A stretch of 64,000 bases of DNA from Marinobacter sp. F3R08 (GTDB taxonomy: Bacteria; Pseudomonadota; Gammaproteobacteria; Pseudomonadales; Oleiphilaceae): positions 1 to 64,000 of the forward strand of contig NZ_JAHKPI010000016.1 in the NCBI RefSeq assembly GCF_018860425.1. The letters are read 5' to 3'. Positions 34,981 through 42,876 of the stretch are shown here, piece after piece (within the stretch, counting starts at the first letter, position 1; the number at the start of each line of letters is the position of its first letter). The translations under genes and the position numbers were made by a program. The notes under the pieces were generated by a model. The model saw only the letters and a list, made by a program, of their open reading frames with translations, did not search any database and was not told the origin of the DNA.

Positions 34981-36744
34981 TTAAGCCCCGCCCCCTTGTT
35001 TGGTTTGTCCGGACTTCGCCTCTTTGGCTTTCCCCTGTCCGATGGCAATCTGCCCGTCCTGGAGCGCTCGCATCACATCGTCTCTCTCACCAAATCCTGC
35101 AACCTGCCCATCTGACAGCACAAGCATTTTATCCACCAGCCGGAGAATTGGCTTACGATGAGTAATCAGAGCCACCGTGACCTCTCGCCGCTTGAGCTCT
35201 TCAAGCGCCACCAGAAGGGCCTGTTCGCCCTGATCATCAAGGTTTGAATTCGGCTCATCCAGAACAACAAGGCTCGGCTCACCGTAAACAGCCCTTGCCA
35301 ACCCGATTCGTTGCCGCTGCCCGCCGGACAAAACGCCACCAACAACAGCTATCTGGGTGTCGTAGCCATTCGGAAGGCGAAGAATCAACTGGTGAACACC
35401 AGCCAGCTTGGCAGCCTCCACCACTTTTGCAGGATCCAGCTCGCCAAAGCGACAGATGTTTTCACTGATTGTGCCTTCGAACAGCTCTATGTCCTGTGGC
35501 AGATAGCCAATATGGGGCCCCAACTGGTTCTTGTCCCATTGATGAATATCCGCGCCATCGAGCCTCACCGTACCGTTGGCCACAGGCCAGACACCGAGCA
35601 TGGCTCTTGCAAGACTCGATTTTCCGGCAGCACTGGGGCCGACAATCGCCAGCATATCGCCTTTCTGGAGCTCAAAACCCACGCCCCTGAGGGAGGGCGC
35701 CTGAGCGCCAGGCGGCACAACCACCAGCGAATTGATACTTACCGAACCCTCAGGCGATGGCAGCGGCATGGATTGACGCTCTGAGTAGTAACTGCGGAAT
35801 AACTCCTGCAGGCGCTCATAGGCCGATCTGGCTCCGGAAAAACCTTTCCAGGAGCCAATCATTAGATCCAGAGGCGCCAGAGCCCGCCCCATCAGAATAG
35901 AGCCGGCAATGACCATGCCCGGCGTGATTTCCTGTTCGATAGCAAGATAAGCACCAAGGCCCAGCATCAGAGACTGAAACATCATCCGAAGCGTTTTGGA
36001 GGCATTGGTAAGGATGCCAGCGCGGTCACTGGCGTCGCCCTGGTTCAGAAGGAAGTCCAGGTGACGGTTGCCCCAGCGACTCTTAAGGTTATTCTCCATG
36101 CCCATGGCGTGAACCACCTCGGCATTGCGAAGGCAGGAACTTGCATACTGGGTTGACTGAATACTGGCCTGGCCAGCCTCTGCCAGCATCTTCCCGGTCA
36201 TTTTTTCGTTCGCGTAAGCCAATGCGAGAAGAATGAGCGCAGCCACAATGGCAAAGACGCCAAACCAGGGATGGAACATAAACAGGACAGCAATGAATAT
36301 CGGCAGCCAGGGACCGTCGAAAAATGCGATCGGGCCCTGCCCCGTGAGGAACTGGCGTAGCGTGGTGAGGTCCGTGAGAGGCTGAGCACTCTGTCGCTCC
36401 GGCTTGTCTATTGCTTGCTTGAACATTGACGAGAAAATCTTTTCGCCTAGCTTCTTATCAATGTTGTTTCCAACGCGAACAAGAATGGCCGAGCGCACCA
36501 TCTGCAAGAGCGCCATTGTCACAAACAGGCCGACGACCACCAGGGTGAGCATGATGAGGGTGTCGACACTCCTGCTGCCCAGAGCCCTGTCGTATACCTG
36601 CAGCATGTAAATAGCCGGAACCAGCATGAGTATGTTGATAAACAGACTAAACAGACCTACCGAGAGAAACCCCCGCTTGCATTCCTTGAGGGCGCGCTCC
36701 AGCTCAGTTGGCTCAGCTTGCTCTGGATTCGCTTTGTTCGACAT
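34981..36744 (-). CDS. Type I secretion ABC transporter (PrtD-like)
   Basis: 587 residues. Six-helix export domain without a C39 peptidase or CLD domain at the N-terminus (GFLSVGLFSLFINILMLVPA begins the first helix), as in PrtD/AprD and RsaD. ATPase domain: Walker A GPSAAGKSSLARAM, signature LSGGQRQRIGLARAV, Walker B LVVLDEPNSNLD. PrtD-type systems export RTX proteins with C-terminal signals, matching the S-layer-like protein. First gene of the unit that goes on to wzm and wzt. Confidence 0.94.
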   Translation of the reverse strand: MSNKANPEQAEPTELERALKECKRGFLSVGLFSLFINILMLVPAIYMLQVYDRALGSRSVDTLIMLTLVVVGLFVTMALLQMVRSAILVRVGNNIDKKLGEKIFSSMFKQAIDKPERQSAQPLTDLTTLRQFLTGQGPIAFFDGPWLPIFIAVLFMFHPWFGVFAIVAALILLALAYANEKMTGKMLAEAGQASIQSTQYASSCLRNAEVVHAMGMENNLKSRWGNRHLDFLLNQGDASDRAGILTNASKTLRMMFQSLMLGLGAYLAIEQEITPGMVIAGSILMGRALAPLDLMIGSWKGFSGARSAYERLQELFRSYYSERQSMPLPSPEGSVSINSLVVVPPGAQAPSLRGVGFELQKGDMLAIVGPSAAGKSSLARAMLGVWPVANGTVRLDGADIHQWDKNQLGPHIGYLPQDIELFEGTISENICRFGELDPAKVVEAAKLAGVHQLILRLPNGYDTQIAVVGGVLSGGQRQRIGLARAVYGEPSLVVLDEPNSNLDDQGEQALLVALEELKRREVTVALITHRKPILRLVDKMLVLSDGQVAGFGERDDVMRALQDGQIAIGQGKAKEAKSGQTKQGGGA

Positions 36745-37005
36745 AACAGCGGTACCGGTTGATTAACAGGAAAGAAAACGTCACACGCCTGCAATAGAGC
36801 GCCGGGATAGTTGAAGCCGGCCATTCTAGGGAGGGTGCCCAAGGGTGTCAACGAAGCCTGATTGGCCAGTCTCCACACTAAAAATCGCGCAACGATAGCC
36901 TTCAATGGTTACAAAAGGTCAGAGTTCAACCCCGGCAGATTATACCTTCATTAACTTTTGCCAATCCTGTTGCCAACCGCTGCGTTTCGCGTGCGTTTCC
37001 GGCTA
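36745..37005. other. Intergenic region between the secretion operon and the small-protein pair
   Basis: Divergent control region. It contains a near-consensus sigma-70 promoter toward the secretion operon (36823-36851) and an extended -10 (37006-37014) toward the plus-strand pair. Nothing else is visible. Confidence 0.5.
36823..36851 (-). promoter_or_regulatory. Sigma-70 promoter of the secretion/O-antigen export operon
   Basis: Minus strand: TTGACA (36851-36846), exactly 17 bases, TAGAAT (36828-36823). A near-consensus promoter. Transcription would start near 36816, about 72 bases before the ABC gene, which itself has no clear Shine-Dalgarno sequence. It could drive seven genes, down to 25091. 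Confidence 0.7.
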
Positions 37006-37014
37006 TGTTATATT
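37006..37014 (+). promoter_or_regulatory. Extended -10 promoter of the small paralogous pair
   Basis: TGTTATATT, TG-n-TATATT. Start near 37021. No clear -35. It lies upstream of both candidate starts (37027, 37048) of the small gene. Confidence 0.4.
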
Positions 37015-37047
37015 CCACCTTTTACGATGATTCGAATTGGTGGTTTT

Positions 37048-37239
37048 ATGGAAAGCATTACTGTTGATGGCAAGACATACAAACTTAAGGATCTATCAAC
37101 CGAAGGGCGGCTTCTGGCCCGCCAGGCCTCTGCCACAAATGATCACATCAAGAGGTTGGAGGCAAGACTGGCCGTAGCCCGAACCGCCCAGTCCAGCTAC
37201 GTGGATCGCCTGAAATCAATTGCTGGCAAGAAAGCCTGA
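37048..37239 (+). CDS. Small DUF6447-like protein, copy A
   Basis: 63 residues from the ATG at 37048 (70 from 37027). [20 protein letters not shown] and [20 protein letters not shown] share the pattern of the next protein: '(I/V)T(V/I)DGKTY...L', then 'D..I..LE..LA..RTA...Y...L'. Predicted short beta hairpin followed by a coiled-coil-like helix. No signal peptide. GGTGG four bases before 37048 supports that start. The function is unknown; the family name is a recollection. Confidence 0.7.
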   Translation: MESITVDGKTYKLKDLSTEGRLLARQASATNDHIKRLEARLAVARTAQSSYVDRLKSIAGKKA

Positions 37240-37299
37240 AGTAGCGGATCCACCTGGCACCTCAATTTATCCCAGTAAAATAGTCAGTCGGAGTTCTTC

Positions 37300-37650
37300 A
37301 TGACGGAAAAGAAAACAAGCGCAACATCAAAGCCCCGCAAGACAACAGCCTCAAAAACAACGGCAAGCAAGCCTGCGGCAAGAAAAACGGCTAGCACTGC
37401 GGCCACAAAAAAGACAACGCGCAAAACTGACACCAAAAAAGCATCAGGTGAAACAGTCACTATTGATGGCAAAACCTATCCAGTGGATGCGCTGAACGAG
37501 AATGCCAAAGCTCAAATCACCAATCTGCGCGTCACAGACCGACTGATCGGAGAGCTTGAAACAGAGCTCGCGATCACCCGCACAGCGCGCCAACGGTATG
37601 GTGAAGCTCTGGAGCACGAATTGAAAACACTCAACACCACTATTCAGTGA
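37300..37650 (+). CDS. Small DUF6447-like protein with basic Lys/Thr/Ala tail, copy B
   Basis: 116 residues. Residues about 1-48 are a Lys/Thr/Ala/Ser-rich low-complexity tail (KPRKTTASKTTASKPAARKT) like histone H1 or AlgP; residues about 50-116 repeat the fold of copy A (VTIDGKTYPVDALNENAKAQ, LETELAITRTARQRYGEALE). The tail would bind nucleic acid or another polyanion; the rest may pair with copy A. Codon use of the tail (many AAA/ACA) is simple-repeat-like. Possibly one operon with copy A, 60 bases apart. Confidence 0.7.
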   Translation: MTEKKTSATSKPRKTTASKTTASKPAARKTASTAATKKTTRKTDTKKASGETVTIDGKTYPVDALNENAKAQITNLRVTDRLIGELETELAITRTARQRYGEALEHELKTLNTTIQ

Positions 37651-37714
37651 ATTAGACTAGCAATTCGCCGTTTATTAAGTTAGTTTAAAGTTTGCGATCG
37701 GACAGTTAGCACTA

Positions 37715-37739
37715 GCCGGCCTTCAAGGCCGGCGTTTTT
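37715..37739 (+). terminator. Rho-independent terminator after the small pair
   Basis: GCCGGCC-TTCAA-GGCCGGC followed by GTTTTT. The stem is short but entirely G/C, about 65 bases beyond the stop codon. Confidence 0.85.
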
Positions 37740-37772
37740 CCCTCCTCAATTACCGAACGCCGAAAGCTCCCC

Positions 37773-39179
37773 CTATCTGGCAATCGTTTTACTCACAACG
37801 CCTGACCAGGCACTGGCGAGCCCATTCACATCCAATGTCCGGATGGCAAAAAACCAGGTACCCTCTCCAAGACCTGAAATCTCGAATGCCATTACCTGAC
37901 CATCTTCGATAACAACCTCGCTCGACATCGCCTGGACATCCTCTTCCAGACCATAACGGACAACGTACTGGTCAATTTCTCCCATAGCCAGAGATTCCCC
38001 ATTTTCACGAGTCAAAGGGGCCTGCCAACGCAACTTCGCTGACCCTGTAACCTGACCAGGGGCAGGCTCGGGGCTTATCCCCGGGACTGGTTCGGATTCC
38101 GATGCGGGTTCGGGCTCTGGTGCGGGTTCCGGCGCACGCTCTGTAGTCGGCACAGACTCTGGCGCGGGGGCGGGCTCGGGCACGGGCACGGTGACAGAAT
38201 CAGGCTCTGGCACACTGGAGCCGGGGACATAGCCAATATTGAGCAAAGACGCGTCGATGGATGCCAGCGCCGACGTCAGACTGCTCTCCACCGCCCCCCT
38301 CTCAAGCGCAGCCTCATGATGCATGTCCGCTTGCTCACGCGCCGCCAGCAGCACCAGCTCAGCGCTTGGGGAAAGGTAGTACCCGGAACGTTCGGGCAGG
38401 TAACCATTGCCGGCAATGACCACCTCAAAACTATTGATGACACTGGCCAGCGTGCCCCAACGATCATCCCCCGCAAGAGCCAGAAAGCCCGCATTAACGA
38501 GAGATGACAAAATCATTTCAGAATCAGAACCCAGGGCATCGGGCGACGCCAGATCGACTTGTGGCTGGCTCAGAACACCGTCCGACAGACCAAATTCGGC
38601 TTCCAATGTGCGAAGCGCAGACTGATAGCCACCCTCTCCGAGTGCGCCGTTATTCAGCGACAATTGATAAGCAAGGGAACCGACAGGAGACAGGACGGCC
38701 TGCGATGAGGCAGTTGATGATGGATTAACCACGGTAACCATGGAGAGATCGTTGCCCGGCCAGAAGTGCTCACCAAAGGTGACCCAGCCTCCTCCCGGTG
38801 TCCTGCATGCAGGGCGGACATCACAGCGCATCTGAGTAGCGCTGTCGGACCCCAGGACCACTTTCAGCCCCTGCCCCGTGAACTCCACCGGAACTCCAAT
38901 GCGAAAGCGCCCCTCACCATCGGTGCGAACACTCTCCCCTACCCGGAGCCAGACATTACCTCCAGCCGGCCGGTAAATAGAGATCAAGCCCTTGCTGATC
39001 GTACCCTTTACCGCAGAGCCTTCTACCCAGACCATCTGCCCAGAAGTCTCAGCGCCGGACCTAACCCCGTCCTGGCCATCCGCAGACTGCCCACTGCCGC
39101 CACCACCACAGGCGGCGAGCAAAAGGCTAAACACAACTATCAGTGAGGGCCTGACCCACCAATTGGCTGAGGAAAACAT
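37773..39179 (-). CDS. Lipoprotein with Pro/Glu linker and fibronectin-III-like C-terminus
   Basis: 468 residues from the ATG at 39179, where GGAG lies five bases upstream (the frame is open 16 codons further). Lipobox LLAAC with Cys24, then Gly-rich GGGGSG. Residues about 50-330 are a globular region that begins with a carboxypeptidase-regulatory-like beta fold (GSAVKGTISKGLISIYRPAG). Residues about 335-385 are a Pro/Glu/Ser linker of PEP/SEP repeats. The last 85 residues look like a fibronectin-III domain (LRWQAPLTRENGESLAMGEI, WFFAIRTLDVNGLASAWSGV). It is a surface or periplasmic lipoprotein of unknown role. Confidence 0.75.
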   Translation of the reverse strand: MFSSANWWVRPSLIVVFSLLLAACGGGGSGQSADGQDGVRSGAETSGQMVWVEGSAVKGTISKGLISIYRPAGGNVWLRVGESVRTDGEGRFRIGVPVEFTGQGLKVVLGSDSATQMRCDVRPACRTPGGGWVTFGEHFWPGNDLSMVTVVNPSSTASSQAVLSPVGSLAYQLSLNNGALGEGGYQSALRTLEAEFGLSDGVLSQPQVDLASPDALGSDSEMILSSLVNAGFLALAGDDRWGTLASVINSFEVVIAGNGYLPERSGYYLSPSAELVLLAAREQADMHHEAALERGAVESSLTSALASIDASLLNIGYVPGSSVPEPDSVTVPVPEPAPAPESVPTTERAPEPAPEPEPASESEPVPGISPEPAPGQVTGSAKLRWQAPLTRENGESLAMGEIDQYVVRYGLEEDVQAMSSEVVIEDGQVMAFEISGLGEGTWFFAIRTLDVNGLASAWSGVVSKTIAR

Positions 39180-39313
39180 TGCAGCTCCGAAATAAAAAAT
39201 ACAACGGTGCCATAATATCCACCACAATTGTCAAATAACGTTAAAAGCGTTGGGTTTCTGGCGATGATCTTCGTCATTTTTTCGCCAGTCACCGTGACGT
39301 CTTCAGGCCAAAA

Positions 39314-40081
39314 CTATTGAAACCAGTCCCCCGAGGCGATAAAGAAGGGATTAAGAACATCTTCCTTACCATAGCTTAGCGGCTTGCCATCCAGAGTCTG
39401 GACCTTGCCCCCGGCAGCCATCAGGACAGCCTGCCCCGCTCCTGTATCCCATTCACAGGTGGGACCCAGTCTGGGGTAAATATCCGCATGTCCCTCTGCG
39501 ATCCGACAAAACTTGAGAGAACTACCGGCCCGCACCAGTTCATGCTCGCCGAGCTTATCAATGAAGCTTCTGGTTTCTTCATTGAGATGGTTCTTGCTGG
39601 CCACAACACGCTTTACTGCCGTTGGCTCCGCCACCCGGATTCGCCGAACCTTTCCAGTACGATCCCGCAAATGCGCGCCCTCACCAACAACGCCCCAAAA
39701 CGCTTCCTTCAGGGCCGGCGCAATCACCACACCCATCACCGGCTCACCGTCTTCGATCATCGCGATGTTGACCGTGAATTCCCCCGAACGCTGGGTAAAG
39801 TCCCTGGTTCCATCAATGGGATCAACCAGCCAGAAGCGGCGCCAGTGTCTGCGCTCCTCCCAGGGAATGTCTTTGCCTTCTTCGGAGAGTATGGGAATGT
39901 CCCGACTGATGTGGCGCAAGCCCCGAACAATGATCTCGTGGCTCGCCGTGTCGGCAGCGGTTATGGGCGAATGATCACTTTTGAAACCGACTTTGAAATC
40001 CGACTGGTAAATATGAAGCGCCTTTTCACTGGCTTCGTCAGCTACCTTTATGACATCCGGGAGAATGGAGCTGTAATGCAT
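39314..40081 (-). CDS. cysQ: 3'(2'),5'-bisphosphate nucleotidase
   Basis: 255 residues. Removes the 3'-phosphate of PAP made during sulfate assimilation. Inositol-monophosphatase fold: metal-site motif WLVDPIDGTRDF, upstream EE in PILSEEGKDI, and CEWDTGAGQAVL for the third metal ligand. The ATG at 40081 is preceded by GGAAGGGA; the frame stays open far upstream but has no family sequence. It diverges from the metallo-hydrolase gene. Confidence 0.95.
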   Translation of the reverse strand: MHYSSILPDVIKVADEASEKALHIYQSDFKVGFKSDHSPITAADTASHEIIVRGLRHISRDIPILSEEGKDIPWEERRHWRRFWLVDPIDGTRDFTQRSGEFTVNIAMIEDGEPVMGVVIAPALKEAFWGVVGEGAHLRDRTGKVRRIRVAEPTAVKRVVASKNHLNEETRSFIDKLGEHELVRAGSSLKFCRIAEGHADIYPRLGPTCEWDTGAGQAVLMAAGGKVQTLDGKPLSYGKEDVLNPFFIASGDWFQ

Positions 40082-40171
40082 GCGATTCCCTTCCTGATTC
40101 AGATCAAAACGGAATGAACTATGATGGATAATAGTAACACTCCCCAAACAAAGAACCAGAAGGATGCCTCT

Positions 40172-41533
40172 ATGAAACTTCGCTTCCTTGGCGGCACAGG
40201 AACGGTCACCGGCTCCCGCTATTTGCTCTCGGATGAAAAGCATCGGGTACTGGTAGACTGCGGCATGTACCAGGGCGTAAAAACTCTGCGCCGGCGCAAC
40301 TGGGCGAAGTTTCCGGTGGATCCATCCACCATTGACGCAGTCGTACTGACCCATGCCCATATCGACCATTCGGGCTATCTTCCGGCGCTGGTAAAGAACG
40401 GCTTCAAAGGCAAGGTCTTTTGCACCAAGGCGACCCATGAACTGTGTAAGGTTCTGTTGCCCGATGCAGGCTTTCTTCAGGAGGAAGACGCAAAATACGC
40501 GTTCCGCAAGAAATTCTCGAAACATGAAAAGCCGGAGCCCCTGTTTACCGAAAAAGACGCCCGGGAAGCTCTCAAACATTTTGAATCCCTGCACTATCAC
40601 GAAGCCTTCGAACCCGTGAAAAACTTTGAGGTAACCTTTACTCCTGCCGGACACATACTGGGCTCGTCTTGCGTTCATGTTCGTCATAAGGTTGCAGACA
40701 GAACCGTTGTATTCAGCGGAGACGTTGGCCGACAGAGCGACCTCATCATGCGCCCGCCGGAGCCACTGCAAAAGGCGGATGTACTGCTGTGTGAATCAAC
40801 TTATGGGGACCGCATCCATGGCGAGACAGATCCGGAAGCAGAACTCGCAGAAATCATCACCAGAACGGCCGGCCGGGGTGGTATCGTTCTTATTCCTGCG
40901 TTTGCGGTTGGTCGCGCTCAGATGCTGCTGTACGCGATCCACAAGATAATGGGAGACGGGAGGATTCCCAAACTACCGGTGTTTCTGAATAGCCCCATGG
41001 CCATCAAGGCAACTGAGATCTTTTGCAAACACCATAAAGAGCACAAACTGAATGCAGCGCAGTGTGAGCTGATCGACGAAAAAACAACGTTCGTGCGCAA
41101 AGTGGAAGAATCTATTGAACTGGATGCGGTACGTTATCCATGCGTAATTATTTCCGCGAGCGGCATGGCCAGTGGCGGACGGGTACTGCACCACCTGAAG
41201 ACTCTGCTTCCAAATCCTCGAAATAGCGTTGTGTTCGCTGGTTTCCAGGCACCCGGAACACGAGGCGACGCCTTGGTAAACGGCACCAGATCTGTGAAAA
41301 TTCATGGCGAATACTGGCCTGTTAAGGCCGAAATCCATAATCTGGATTCCCTTTCCGCTCATGGGGATTACAATGAGATTCTGTCCTGGCTCGAACAAGG
41401 CACTCTGAAGCCAGAAAAGGTTTACGTTACGCACGGAGAAATGCTTGCCAGTGACGTAATGCGCAAACGGATTCAGGAAAAATTTGGCTGGGATGTGGAA
41501 GTGCCTGAGTTGTTTGAGGAGGTTGAGATTTAG
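40172..41533 (+). CDS. Beta-CASP metallo-beta-lactamase-fold hydrolase, paralogue
   Basis: 453 residues. Motif II is HAHIDHSGYLPAL; further motifs are AGHILGSSCVHV, FSGDVGRQSD, ESTYGDRIHGE, PAFAVGRAQMLLYAI, SASGMASGGRVLHHL and LSAHGDYNEIL. Same family as the gene at 10059-11471 and probable RNA-processing enzyme. The ATG at 40172 gives the family N-terminus KLRFLGGTGTVTGSRYLL and has AAGGA seven bases upstream; an in-frame ATG at 40121 would add 17 residues without family similarity. Confidence 0.88.
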   Translation: MKLRFLGGTGTVTGSRYLLSDEKHRVLVDCGMYQGVKTLRRRNWAKFPVDPSTIDAVVLTHAHIDHSGYLPALVKNGFKGKVFCTKATHELCKVLLPDAGFLQEEDAKYAFRKKFSKHEKPEPLFTEKDAREALKHFESLHYHEAFEPVKNFEVTFTPAGHILGSSCVHVRHKVADRTVVFSGDVGRQSDLIMRPPEPLQKADVLLCESTYGDRIHGETDPEAELAEIITRTAGRGGIVLIPAFAVGRAQMLLYAIHKIMGDGRIPKLPVFLNSPMAIKATEIFCKHHKEHKLNAAQCELIDEKTTFVRKVEESIELDAVRYPCVIISASGMASGGRVLHHLKTLLPNPRNSVVFAGFQAPGTRGDALVNGTRSVKIHGEYWPVKAEIHNLDSLSAHGDYNEILSWLEQGTLKPEKVYVTHGEMLASDVMRKRIQEKFGWDVEVPELFEEVEI

Positions 41534-41572
41534 GGCAAACAACACAGCAAAGGCAAGAAGAGTCAGAAAGCA

Positions 41573-41600
41573 AAGGCTCGGGATTATTACGTCGAGCCTT
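41573..41600 (+). terminator. Hairpin after the metallo-hydrolase gene
   Basis: AAGGCTCG (41573-41580) and CGAGCCTT (41593-41600) with a 12-base loop, about 40 bases after the stop codon. There is no T run, so termination would be weak. Confidence 0.35.
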
Positions 41601-41702
41601 CAGGAATCTGGTCAGACTTGATGTCATCAAGATATCCCACTCCACCCTTCTCTAAGATTACAAGCCGGAACATGCGCCCAATTTACCAGGTAGCGAGTTA
41701 AA

Positions 41703-42875
41703 GTGACGCATCAACAACACCCGCCCAAGAGAATCAAGGTCCTACTCCTCACACGTAATCTGCCGCCCCTGGTTGGCGGTATGGAACGCCTCAATTGGCA
41801 CATGGCCGACGAACTATCTCAGTACACCCAGGTTCAGGTAGTGGGCCCGAAAGGAGCCGCGGCAACGAAACCAGAAAAAACCACACTGAGTGAGGCACCG
41901 CTCAAGCCTTTACCCGGCTTTATGTTCATAGCCTTTTGCAAGGCGCTATGGGTGGCTCTGCGCTGGAACCCCCACTATATCATTGCCGGTAGTGGACTCA
42001 CGGCACCTCTGGTCTGGCTGATCAGCAAATGTTCCGGAGCGCAGTCTGCCGTTTACCTTCATGGCTTCGACATCACAGCTCCGAGTTCAATCTATCAAAA
42101 GCTATGGAAACCGCTATTCAAAAAAATGGACTGCATCCTCGTTAACAGTACGCCTACCAAACAGTTGGCACTCTCTGCAGGCGTGCCAGAAAACAAAATC
42201 CACCTTGTTTTCCCCGGCGTCAGTCTACCCGAAGCCCCTCAATCGGCAGAGATGATCAGTGCATTCAAGCGAAAGCACGGACTGGAAGGTAAGAAGATTC
42301 TGCTTTCAGTTGGTCGGCTGACCACTCGCAAGGGGCTTCGCGAGTTTGTAGAGCATGCTCTACCTGAAATTGTAAAACTGGAACCCGATGCCGTACTGGC
42401 AGTCGTTGGCGAAGCCCCTAAGAACTCCCTTGGAGCCGGCATTCAAACGGAAGACAGTATAAGAGAACAAGCCCAAAAATCGGGTGTGTCCGGACATGTG
42501 CTTTTTCTTGGGGTCATTACCGACAAGAGGCAACTGGCAACGGTATACGAGGCAAGCGATGTACACGTATTCCCTGTCCGTCACATTCCAAATGATCCGG
42601 AAGGGTTTGGCATGGTGGCAATTGAAGCTGCCGCTCACGGTTTGCCAACGGCGGCCTTTGCAACCGGCGGGATTGTCGATGCAGTTTGTCACGGGAAATC
42701 CGGACTCCTGGCCGAGCAAAACGATTATACCCAGCTCTGGCAACATACAATGCAACTGCTGCAAAACCCCTTGTCCGATGGGGATATGAAGGACTTTGCA
42801 CAAGACTTTGCGTGGCATAATTTCGGTACACGTATCACCAGCGCCCTGACATCCAGTGCCGTTGTGGAGTGGTAA
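41703..42875 (+). CDS. GT4-family glycosyltransferase
   Basis: 390 residues, GTG start (GCGAG nearby). GT-B fold of the PimB/WcaI kind: N-terminal LLTRNLPPLVGGMERLNWHM, VGRLTTRKGLREFVEHALPE, and the donor EX7E motif PEGFGMVAIEAAAHGLPTAA. No membrane segment. It is followed directly by another GT4 gene on the same strand (one base between stop and next ATG). Confidence 0.86.
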   Translation: MTHQQHPPKRIKVLLLTRNLPPLVGGMERLNWHMADELSQYTQVQVVGPKGAAATKPEKTTLSEAPLKPLPGFMFIAFCKALWVALRWNPHYIIAGSGLTAPLVWLISKCSGAQSAVYLHGFDITAPSSIYQKLWKPLFKKMDCILVNSTPTKQLALSAGVPENKIHLVFPGVSLPEAPQSAEMISAFKRKHGLEGKKILLSVGRLTTRKGLREFVEHALPEIVKLEPDAVLAVVGEAPKNSLGAGIQTEDSIREQAQKSGVSGHVLFLGVITDKRQLATVYEASDVHVFPVRHIPNDPEGFGMVAIEAAAHGLPTAAFATGGIVDAVCHGKSGLLAEQNDYTQLWQHTMQLLQNPLSDGDMKDFAQDFAWHNFGTRITSALTSSAVVEW

Positions 42876-42876
42876 A

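Noticed and set aside
38041..38220. Repetitive GGCTCTGG/GGTTCGGG stretch as a possible DNA repeat element.
   Set aside because: It is the codon reflection of the Pro/Glu linker of the lipoprotein, not a dispersed or tandem DNA element.
40082..40771. Upstream extension of the cysQ frame, to 485 codons.
   Set aside because: No family similarity in the extra part, and it lies opposite the metallo-hydrolase gene. The internal ATG at 40081 has a strong Shine-Dalgarno sequence.
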